The notes beneath the pieces are model-generated. The model worked only from the letters and a program-made list of their open reading frames with translations, made no database searches and was not told where the DNA came from. Of a stretch of DNA of 38,418 nt, positions 6,997-13,840 are shown one piece after another. Both the position numbers and the translations under genes were made by a program. Source of the DNA: Methylobacterium sp. E-065 (GTDB lineage: Bacteria > Pseudomonadota > Alphaproteobacteria > Rhizobiales > Beijerinckiaceae); assembly GCF_022829605.1 (NCBI RefSeq), contig NZ_JAKSYD010000142.1, positions 1 through 38,418 on the forward strand. Direction: 5' to 3'. The first letter of the stretch is position 1, and each line of letters starts with the position of its first letter.

Positions 6997-8514
6997 ATGC
7001 AGCGGACACATTTTTCAACCCATCGCTCGACGGGCGAAGGCGAATTACTCATCGAACTCATCACGGGCGCGCCCGGCGGCGGCAAAACTACGGAAATACT
7101 GGTTGAGATGGCTGCCTGCCCCGCGCCATATATCCTGGCCGCACCGCGGATCGCCCTCATCGATGAGCATGATGCTCGACTTCGGGAGATGTTCACCGAC
7201 ACTCCAGTCATCGAGCCCATCCACTCGCGGCAAGGCATCCCCGGCTCCATAGATCGGCGACTGCGGGATGCCCTCGATCGGGCCACGAACCCTCACACCG
7301 TCATCATCACCACGCACGCGGCGATGATGGGCTTGGAGCCCGGCACTATCGCCGGCTGGAACGTCCGCTGGGACGAGAACCCCGACGCCGCGCTCGTGTC
7401 GGGTGTCGTCGGGCTGGGGGCCTCATGGCGCACGATGGCCGCGCTCTACGATCTCATGCCGGGCGCCGAACCCGGTTGGTTCAGGGTGATCCGACGTCCC
7501 GATGTTCAGCCGGTGACGCTCAGCCAACACCTCAATGACGTTGGCAAACAGCTCGTCGAACTGCACCGCCTCGCGGGTTCGTCCGTACGGATTGTCGAAG
7601 TCGATGTTGAGTCCTGGGAGGACGCAGGTGTGCCCCGTCGCAAGGTACGGTGGCGCTCGATCTGGTCGTTCGCCGCTCTGGCCGGATGCGCCAGCCTGCG
7701 AGTCGCTGCTGCCGGATATAGTGGCAGCCTCACCGATCACGCCGTTCGGCGAGCAGGTGGCGTTCGGGTTGAAGAGACTCGCCTCGACTATCACCGCACC
7801 GCTCAACCGGCGATCAAGATTCACTGGTTCGCCCGGCATCCCGGCTCGACGGGGTGGTGGGCGACCGCCGTCGGTAAGCGCTGCCTAGTCGCCGTCTCCC
7901 GCCACCTGGAGGCGATCGGGTTCGACGGCTACTGGGCGAGCAACAGCGCGATCGAAAATTTCTTCGTCGGGCGGTTCGATCGCGCGGAGAAGTGCAGGCC
8001 GAAGCTCGCCGGGACCAATTCGCTCCGCCACCATACGTCGGCCGCGCTCATATACAGCGCCAAAGCGACGCCGGACGACGCGGCAATCATCACCGCTCTC
8101 GGTCTCGACGCCGCAACGATCACGTCCTCTCGCGAGGATGAGGACGTGTTCCAGTTCATCTTCCGTGGCGCAGTTCGTGAGCGCGACTACACCGGCCCCT
8201 ACGACATCTACCTGTATGACCTGGGGCAGGCCGAGCGTCTCCGCGATCGTCTGCTCGGTGCCGGCCTCGTCGATGTGACCCTGGACGCTGTGTCGGACGC
8301 CGGGATCATCGATGTCGTCAGGACCACGAGGGTTCGCCGTGCGAAGGTCATCGCAGAGATTACCCCTGAGACTGCCGCTGATCGCCGTGAGCGAAGGCGC
8401 GCAAAGGATACGGAGCGCAAACGACGCAAGCGTGCCGAGGCCAAAAGGGTTCAACAATTATCCGGGGATCTTCCAACTCGCGGACGTCCGAAGGGATCGC
8501 GGCGTCCAGCATAG
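6997..8514 (+). CDS. P-loop replication helicase-like protein
   Basis: A 505-residue protein with Walker A GAPGGGKT at residues 24-31 and a Walker B-like WDENPD near residue 126, where DEAD/DEAH proteins have their acidic box. The C-terminal half carries LRHHTSAALIYSAKATPDDA and DVFQFIFRGAVRERD (about 382-397), the spacing and Arg residues of a helicase motif VI region as seen in plasmid and phage replication helicases. The tail is very basic (RRERRRAKDTERKRRKRAEA), likely DNA-binding. The classical motifs between A and VI are weak, so it is divergent. The gene follows the hairpin cluster, which fits a role in replicating the element. The start at 6997 has a poor ribosome site (GAG), but no better one precedes the Walker A motif. 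Confidence 0.7.
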   Translation: MQRTHFSTHRSTGEGELLIELITGAPGGGKTTEILVEMAACPAPYILAAPRIALIDEHDARLREMFTDTPVIEPIHSRQGIPGSIDRRLRDALDRATNPHTVIITTHAAMMGLEPGTIAGWNVRWDENPDAALVSGVVGLGASWRTMAALYDLMPGAEPGWFRVIRRPDVQPVTLSQHLNDVGKQLVELHRLAGSSVRIVEVDVESWEDAGVPRRKVRWRSIWSFAALAGCASLRVAAAGYSGSLTDHAVRRAGGVRVEETRLDYHRTAQPAIKIHWFARHPGSTGWWATAVGKRCLVAVSRHLEAIGFDGYWASNSAIENFFVGRFDRAEKCRPKLAGTNSLRHHTSAALIYSAKATPDDAAIITALGLDAATITSSREDEDVFQFIFRGAVRERDYTGPYDIYLYDLGQAERLRDRLLGAGLVDVTLDAVSDAGIIDVVRTTRVRRAKVIAEITPETAADRRERRRAKDTERKRRKRAEAKRVQQLSGDLPTRGRPKGSRRPA

Positions 8515-8632
8515 CCGACAATCTTGGGATCGCTTAGGAGCTTGGATTTCGGAGAACCCGACGAAAACTCGGAGCGCCCCCGAGGCCCACAGATCGAGCG
8601 GGCGGCGATCAGGTCGATTTCCGTCGTGATCG

Positions 8633-9487
8633 TTAAGCGAGAACGGTGTTGAGCTGCATCAGGTCCAGCCCGCAGTTCTTATCGTAGATGACGAAGATGC
8701 CTCGATCCAGCCGAACTGCGAGGCGCACCGGCAGCCCGATCTGACCAGCGAGACGTTGCAGCAGATCGGGCCGCAGCGTGTTCGTCGAGATCTCATGGAG
8801 CGCTCGTTGGATGACATAAGCAAGGTGGTCGGCCATGACGCGGAACCGTAGGCCGTCCCCGGAGCCCATGAGAGCGATCCCGGGGGCCGCGTACGCCCGA
8901 CCGTCGATGGTGATCCGCGCCGTGGTGTGCTTTCGACGCAGGATCTTATGTTGCTCGTCCGTGAGAGGTGGCTCCCGCGTCAGCCCGAAGTCGTGCATCG
9001 CCTTGGGATCGGTCCGTAGGAGGATGCGGAGCAGATCCGTCCGCGTCCAGTTCCTGTGTGGCTGCACGTCGAGTAGGCTCGCGGCATCGACACCGATGTG
9101 GGCGAACAAGATCAGGGCGCCCTGCTCCGCTCTCGCGCCTTGCTGACGCGTTGGCCCGATGTGGAAGTGGCTCACCTTCGACTGGTTGAACATGAGATCC
9201 GCCTTGGGATCGGTCTTGCGCCTACGGATGCCGCCACTCAGCCACCGGGTCATCGGCGCGCCGATCTGTAACGCGGTCGCGATATCGTCGATCGCTGGAT
9301 GGGCGGCCCTGCGGGCTCGCACCTCGTCGGAGATCAGCACGGTTCGGGGGCGCTCGACGACGCGACGCGCCCGGTAATGCAGCCAGTCCACAAGATCCCT
9401 ACCGGGTGCCGCGTCAGGCCTGAGCCTGCCGAAGTCGGCGAGGATCATTGCGGCAAGATCGGCCTGCGTTTCGTTCAGCACCAGCAT
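8633..9487 (-). CDS. Uncharacterised conserved protein
   Basis: A 284-residue protein, convergent with the helicase-like gene and divergent from the PcfJ-like gene. The motif KVSHFHIGPTRQQG followed by GALILFAHIGVDAASLLDVQ recalls uncharacterised proteobacterial proteins with a hxHLG...LLFA...H pattern, known to me only as hypothetical proteins. Other visible parts are a helical N-terminus with RARRVVERPRTVL and a C-terminal pair of strands (VRLAVRLDRGIFVIYDKNCG). The conserved His residues could be catalytic or metal-binding, which is speculation. No signal peptide or membrane segment. Confidence 0.62.
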   Translation of the reverse strand: MLVLNETQADLAAMILADFGRLRPDAAPGRDLVDWLHYRARRVVERPRTVLISDEVRARRAAHPAIDDIATALQIGAPMTRWLSGGIRRRKTDPKADLMFNQSKVSHFHIGPTRQQGARAEQGALILFAHIGVDAASLLDVQPHRNWTRTDLLRILLRTDPKAMHDFGLTREPPLTDEQHKILRRKHTTARITIDGRAYAAPGIALMGSGDGLRFRVMADHLAYVIQRALHEISTNTLRPDLLQRLAGQIGLPVRLAVRLDRGIFVIYDKNCGLDLMQLNTVLA

Positions 9488-9708
9488 GAGATTTGGTCGC
9501 CTTCTGCTGGTTCATATGACCGATCGGCGTCTTCTTCGAACATGCACGTCAATCGCGATGCCGACGAGTTCCCGCTCCGACGACACGATGCGCGCTTGGA
9601 TTCAGTACGCACCACGTCATGAGCCGAAGCCGGATACCCAACTGCAATTTTCTTCGGCCTAGGACTATATTCGCTTCCCAAAATCCTGGCCTATGAGAGA
9701 GTTTCTCC

Positions 9709-10911
9709 ATGCCAGATCCTTTCTCACTCCCCATCGATGACCAGCGACCCGAAGGGCACGCTGCGAGAGAAGCGCGTCCGATCGTCGGTTGGCCGTTACA
9801 CAAACTCGCGCAGCTCGATCGCGGCGGTGCTCGCGGCCTCGTGGCCGATTTGGCGCATGCCGGAGGGCTGACGAGACAAGCCGCCTACGTCGCCGTCGCG
9901 TTCGCCGGTCTGGACGATCCCGCCGAATTTCTTCAGCGCCTGAAGATCGACCGCGACGACGCGGAGGGCGTCGGGATCGCCCTGCGCCAGCGCCGTGCGC
10001 GCGACGTCATCGCCGCGACGTTCGGCGTCCAAGCATCGGAGGTGCCCGCGGGATATCTGCGCAGCCTCGCGAGGATCGCGGAGGCCGATTCGCAGGCCGC
10101 CGGCTTCGACGCCTTCGCGCGACCCGTCTCCTACCAGATTTTGTTCGATCTCTTTCGTGACGATCGGCGCGGAAGACGGACGCAGGCTCTCCGATATGCC
10201 GCGAAGATGCGGTCCGATACGATCGACGCCACTATGGCGTTAGACCCGATACTGGTCTGGCCTGAGGTGCTCGATGCGACGGGTACGCCAAAGCGTGCCG
10301 CCGCAGCCAACGCCGTTCTTCGGTTGATCAAATCCTGTGTCTCGACCGATGAGGATACTGATCTCGTCGACGCGATGCGCCAGTCGTTGCGCCAGTCTGG
10401 CGGCGTCCTGAAGACGTTCGCCACCAAGGCGCTGGAGCGGGCCGATCGCTTGCCCACGCCTATCCCGGCAGCCGATGGGATCCGTCCGCTACGGACCGCG
10501 GCTGAGTATGCCGAACTCGGGGTTCGGATGAAGAACTGCGCCGCAACCAAGCTGGCCGAAGTTGCCCTTGGACTTTTGGTGATCGTCGAAGTCACCCATC
10601 GGGGGGCCGATGCGACGGAGACGACCGTGGCTGTGTCTCTGACGCCCACGGTGGACGGTCGGTGGATGCTCTCCGAACTCAATGGGGTGAGAAACCGGCG
10701 ACCGTCGTCGACCGTCATGCGCGATGTCCTCCTGCGGCTACAAGCGCTCGGGGCGATCATCCCGGGGCCTCAGCTCGGCGGGCATTATCGATCCGAGCTG
10801 GCTGAGTTCATCGGCGTGTACCGGTGGAGATCAATCGACGATGCCCTGCATGGCGTCGACGATGAGGATGATGTGTTCGCCGACTTCGAGGCCGTTCTGG
10901 ATGCGGCCTGA
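9709..10911 (+). CDS. PcfJ-like protein
   Basis: A 400-residue soluble protein. The C-terminal third has the PcfJ hallmarks: a GVRMKNCAA segment (residues about 270-280, Gly-x-x-Met-x-Asn-Cys), then strands, then WMLSELNGVRNRRPS (about 325-340). The N-terminal 240 residues are helical and family-specific. PcfJ is encoded in conjugative plasmid operons (pCF10) and is common in plasmids and integrative elements; its biochemical role is not settled. Its stop overlaps the next start as TGATG, so it heads a coupled trio with the repeat protein and the J-domain protein. No relaxase or type IV secretion genes are in the window, so whether the element can transfer is not visible here. Confidence 0.72.
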   Translation: MPDPFSLPIDDQRPEGHAAREARPIVGWPLHKLAQLDRGGARGLVADLAHAGGLTRQAAYVAVAFAGLDDPAEFLQRLKIDRDDAEGVGIALRQRRARDVIAATFGVQASEVPAGYLRSLARIAEADSQAAGFDAFARPVSYQILFDLFRDDRRGRRTQALRYAAKMRSDTIDATMALDPILVWPEVLDATGTPKRAAAANAVLRLIKSCVSTDEDTDLVDAMRQSLRQSGGVLKTFATKALERADRLPTPIPAADGIRPLRTAAEYAELGVRMKNCAATKLAEVALGLLVIVEVTHRGADATETTVAVSLTPTVDGRWMLSELNGVRNRRPSSTVMRDVLLRLQALGAIIPGPQLGGHYRSELAEFIGVYRWRSIDDALHGVDDEDDVFADFEAVLDAA

Positions 10912-11138
10912 TGGAAACGCTTGCTCATCATCAGCCGGCGCCCATGCAGATCATCCGTGATCGTCGAGGCCTGATCCTCGGCCGCATCGAACAGCAGGCG
11001 TCGAACGGGAAGCTCGTCGCCAGAAATGCACGCGGGCTCGTAGTCGGGACCTTCGATCCACGGGAGGGGACGACGCGTGACAGCCGTGGGCTGATCGTCG
11101 CCCGCGGCGACATCCTGGCCGCGCTGCTGATCCGTTGA
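10911..11138 (+). CDS. Small beta-repeat protein
   Basis: A 75-residue protein built of three related strands: IRDRRGLILGRIE, then LVARNARGLVVGTFDP, then TRDSRGLIVARGD. Each has an R-x-x-RGL-hydrophobic-hydrophobic core, typical of short beta-meander proteins often found in phages and plasmids. The start overlaps the PcfJ stop (TGATG), and its own stop overlaps the next start (TTGA). An internal ATG at residue 12 is an alternative start. It may be a structural adaptor between its coupled neighbours; function unknown. Confidence 0.6.
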   Translation: METLAHHQPAPMQIIRDRRGLILGRIEQQASNGKLVARNARGLVVGTFDPREGTTRDSRGLIVARGDILAALLIR

Positions 11139-11665
11139 CGAAGCGCCACCCCATCGCGACCGTCGTTCTACGGATGTCGGGCTGGCAGCCACGCGTCTGG
11201 GTGGCCATCGCGATCGTCGTCGTGCTCGCAGGACTGCCACTGCCGATCGCTGGGATCGCCCTATGGCTCGTGGCCATGACGTGCATGTCCATGATGGCGA
11301 CTCTCGGACGGATGCTCTGTGAGCATCACTCGGCACGAGAGAGACTGGAAGCGGAGCGTGATAGATACGCCGCGCAGCTCTCGCGACATGAGACGCACAT
11401 CGTTGAGCTGAAGGCCGATCTCGAACGCGCTCGTTCCGTTTCCGCCGGCCGCGGAGATAGCGAAATCGACGTGGTCTATCGGCGGGTTGGGCTGCATCCA
11501 CTGGCTCCGGATTTTCTGCTCGCGGCCGCGCGGAGGGCGTTCCGAGCCGCGCTTCATCCTGATCGGCATCCGCAGCATCGCGACGCTGCGCATGACCGAT
11601 TTTTGCAGGCTGAAGTGACGTTCAAGCGGATCGAGGAGCTTCGGCGCTTCGCAACTCGACGCTGA
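11135..11665 (+). CDS. Membrane-anchored J-domain protein
   Basis: A 176-residue protein with a hydrophobic segment near residues 20-58 (VWVAIAIVVVLAGLPLPIAG and on), then a coiled-coil-like helix rich in Glu/Arg (about 65-110), then a C-terminal J-domain with the key HPD in AALHPDRHPQHRD and a helix III FLQAEVTFKRIEEL. J-domains switch on the ATPase of a DnaK-type Hsp70. The TTG start at 11135 overlaps the previous stop; ATG at residue 14 (11174) is an alternative. A membrane-tethered J-protein coupled to PcfJ-like and repeat genes is unusual. It would recruit Hsp70 to the membrane, perhaps for assembly of a conjugation or defence complex. Confidence 0.68.
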   Translation: MTKRHPIATVVLRMSGWQPRVWVAIAIVVVLAGLPLPIAGIALWLVAMTCMSMMATLGRMLCEHHSARERLEAERDRYAAQLSRHETHIVELKADLERARSVSAGRGDSEIDVVYRRVGLHPLAPDFLLAAARRAFRAALHPDRHPQHRDAAHDRFLQAEVTFKRIEELRRFATRR

Positions 11666-11864
11666 TCAAGGCGCGTAGACCGTCGGAGGCTACAAGGTTG
11701 GGAGCGAACCGATGGCCGCTTCCCGGGGAATCCGATGATGCCTTCCGCGGCCATAGTGGGTGGATAAGAGACTGTCTGGTTTCCGGCGTCGCATACGCCA
11801 ACGCGGACATCACCGCCTGCTTGCGCTAGGGCGATCCCGATCCGCGGGCGAACCAGCATCAAAC

Positions 11865-12512
11865 CTATTTTCTACCTTGTGTCGGCAACAGGCCGGTGAT
11901 CAGGCGCTCGGCCACGCGGGCCGCTAAGGCGTCGATCACTTGGGGGCGAACCTCGCGGTCCACTACACGGTCGATCGTCAGCAGCGTGAACCCGTGAACG
12001 AGCGACCATGCGGTGACGACCGCCACCGAGACCTCCTGCTCATCCTCCGGGTCGATCGTGAATGCGCCCGCGCGTGCACCGGCCAGGATCACGCCCCGCA
12101 GCACCGCACGCGCCTCGGTCAGGACAGCCAATACCGCTGGCGGAAGGCCCTCGATGCTGGGAAGGGCTTGACCGAACATCAGCCGGTAGAGGGCGGGGTT
12201 CGCCACGCCAAACCCGATGTAGGCTTGCCCGATAGCACGCAGGGTCCCGACCGCACCCGTGGCCTCATCGATCGCAGTGGTCATGCGGGTATGCAGCGTC
12301 TCGTAACCCGTGAGTGCCACCGCGGCGATCAGCGCCTCCTTATCCGTGAAATGCCGGTAGGACGCTGCATGGCTCACCCCGGCGCGGCGGGCGACTTCGC
12401 GCAGCGAGAAGTCCCACCGCCCCGTCTCCGTCAGGATCGCCGTGGCGCTGTCGAGAAGGGCACGGCGCAGATCGCCGTGATGGTACGGGGCTGCTGACGC
12501 GACTGTGTTCAC
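11865..12512 (-). CDS. TetR/AcrR-family transcriptional repressor
   Basis: A 215-residue protein. The N-terminal HTH is FSLREVARRAGVSHAASYRHFTDKEALIAAV (about residues 35-65). It is followed by the helical ligand-binding domain, with the GFGVANPALYRLMFG segment seen in the WHG-type subgroup. It is divergent from the metallo-beta-lactamase gene, with an inverted repeat over the intervening promoter, so it very likely represses itself and that neighbour until a small ligand binds. The ligand is not deducible. Confidence 0.92.
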   Translation of the reverse strand: MNTVASAAPYHHGDLRRALLDSATAILTETGRWDFSLREVARRAGVSHAASYRHFTDKEALIAAVALTGYETLHTRMTTAIDEATGAVGTLRAIGQAYIGFGVANPALYRLMFGQALPSIEGLPPAVLAVLTEARAVLRGVILAGARAGAFTIDPEDEQEVSVAVVTAWSLVHGFTLLTIDRVVDREVRPQVIDALAARVAERLITGLLPTQGRK

Positions 12513-12531
12513 GAGAACCTCGTGCGGTGTG

Positions 12532-12573
12532 TTGACGGTGGTAACATTGAGCGTATGTTGCCAATGGTAACAC
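12532..12573 (+). promoter_or_regulatory. Promoter of the MBL-fold gene overlapped by TetR operator half-sites
   Basis: TTGACG (12532-12537) and TATGTT (12554-12559), 16 bases apart, make a sigma70-type promoter. GGTAACAT (12540-12547) and ATGTTGCC (12555-12562) form an inverted repeat inside the spacer and -10 element, and a further GGTAACAC lies at 12566-12573. A repressor bound here would block the promoter. Confidence 0.65.
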
Positions 12574-12625
12574 GGTCCTGGCGGGAGTGCATCTCAGCCA
12601 GGGCGAAGACGCAGAGGCCATAATC

Positions 12626-13315
12626 ATGCAGCAGATCGTCGAGGATGCTTGGCTGTTGGCGCTGGGCAACGGCAACGCCATCCTGCTGCGTCAGGGTGAG
12701 GAACTGGCCCTGATCGACGCGGGCTTCCCCGGCAAGGAGCAGATCGTGTTCGACGCGATCAGCAAACTCGGTCGACGTCCCTCAGACCTGAAGCACCTCG
12801 TCTTCACGCACGGGCATCCCGATCACATCGGGAGCGCGGCCGCCATCATCCGCGCGACGGGTGCACGGACCTACATGCATGCCGCCGACGCTCCCCTGGC
12901 AGAAAGCGGCGGCCCGTTCCGGCCGATGGCCCCTGCGCCCGGCCTCGTGCACGCACTGATGTACAAGCTTGTTTGGGATCAGAACGAGCGCATGCAGCCG
13001 TTCCCGATCGACCAGCACATCGCTGACGGTGAGACGCTGCCGATCTTGGGTGGCTTGCACGCGATCCATGTACCCGGTCATTGCGCCGGACAGGTCGCTC
13101 TGATGTGGCGAGGCGGACGGCTCCTGCTCGGCGGTGATACGTTCATCAACATCCTGGGTGTGAGCGACCCGATCGCGTTCGAGAACGAGGCGGAAGGGCG
13201 GGCCAGCCAACGCAAGCTCGCGGCGCTCGACTTCCAGGCCGTCGCGTTCGGGCACGGCAAAGCCATCACGAAGGATGGCCCCGGCAAGCTTCGTCGCTTC
13301 GTCGCGCGCCGCTGA
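12626..13315 (+). CDS. MBL-fold (metallo-beta-lactamase superfamily) hydrolase
   Basis: A 229-residue enzyme with the metal motif THGHPDHIG (HxHxDH), the downstream HVPGHCAGQ histidine, the Asp in LLLGGDTFIN and the final His in AFGHGK: a full two-metal site. Such enzymes hydrolyse thioesters, lactones or other esters; the substrate cannot be told. The start is placed at ATG 12626, because AGAGG lies about nine bases upstream and the frame before it (from 12587) is not protein-like. Controlled by the divergent TetR protein. Confidence 0.9.
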   Translation: MQQIVEDAWLLALGNGNAILLRQGEELALIDAGFPGKEQIVFDAISKLGRRPSDLKHLVFTHGHPDHIGSAAAIIRATGARTYMHAADAPLAESGGPFRPMAPAPGLVHALMYKLVWDQNERMQPFPIDQHIADGETLPILGGLHAIHVPGHCAGQVALMWRGGRLLLGGDTFINILGVSDPIAFENEAEGRASQRKLAALDFQAVAFGHGKAITKDGPGKLRRFVARR

Positions 13316-13468
13316 CAGGCGTGCACAGATCACCGTAGGCCATAGGGTTTGGGAGCGGGCCTATAACCACTTTCCGGCCGCTCCGAAGATCTGCGGTACG
13401 ACCTACTTGGGTCGGAAGCAGGATGACCGTTTAGGGTGGTTTGCCGCCGGTCCGCTTTCAGTCGGCTT

Positions 13469-13564
13469 TGCGATGAAGCGGACGTGCCGCCGCGCCCGTT
13501 CATGACCCCACTCGGACACTGGCGTAGGCATCGTCCAACGCCTGCTCCTGCGATGAAGCGGACG
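13469..13564. repeat. Direct 16-base repeat in gene-free stretch 13316-13633
   Basis: TGCGATGAAGCGGACG occurs at 13469-13484 and again at 13549-13564, exactly 80 bases apart. A GTCCGCTTT in the opposite sense lies at 13450-13458. The core RAAGCGGAC / GTCCGCTTY recurs in the gene-free stretches at 16.5, 16.8 and 17.4-17.5 kb, so this is a dispersed degenerate repeat. No gene is seen in this interval; the minus-strand frame there lacks protein character. Confidence 0.5.
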
Positions 13565-13594
13565 GCATAATGACCGCCACCGGACCAAACATAT

Positions 13595-13615
13595 GTAACT
13601 GTAAGACACTGTAAG
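13595..13615. promoter_or_regulatory. Phased TGTAA repeats, likely operator of the ParD-kinase operon
   Basis: ACTGTAAG occurs at 13598-13605 and 13608-13615, ten bases apart, and a further TGTAA lies at 13595. Ribbon-helix-helix proteins bind short repeats on one face of the helix. The array is 18 bases upstream of the ParD start, so self-regulation is likely. Confidence 0.5.
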
Positions 13616-13633
13616 GCGATGCTAAGGCCAAGC

Positions 13634-13840
13634 ATGGCTGCGCGCGAAACCATCACCATCTCCGTGCCCCCGGAACTACGGGCGTTCCTGCAAGGATGCG
13701 TCGCCACCGGTCGCTACACGAGCATCAGCGAGGTTGTGCGAGCCGCCTTGCGCGAGTTCGAGCGCGCCGAGATGGGTAAAGCTCCGATCACCCAACAAGC
13801 TATGGCGCAGCGACATCCTACCTCTCATGACAGCGCCTGA
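13634..13840 (+). CDS. ParD/CopG-type ribbon-helix-helix protein
   Basis: A 68-residue protein: strand ETITISVPPELRAF, helix A, then GRYTSISEVVRAALREFERA, the classical ParD pattern. ATG at 13634 has TAAGG seven bases ahead; an upstream ATG (13619) is in frame but lacks a ribosome site. ParD proteins bind DNA as dimers and neutralise ParE toxins with their C-terminus. Here no ParE follows: the stop overlaps the start of a histidine kinase gene (TGATG). It may be an orphan antitoxin or a regulator recruited to control the kinase. Confidence 0.8.
   Translation: MAARETITISVPPELRAFLQGCVATGRYTSISEVVRAALREFERAEMGKAPITQQAMAQRHPTSHDSA

Noticed and set aside
12587..12625. Longer N-terminus of the MBL-fold protein
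   Set aside because: The leading 13 codons are not conserved in kind, and ATG 12626 has the better ribosome site.
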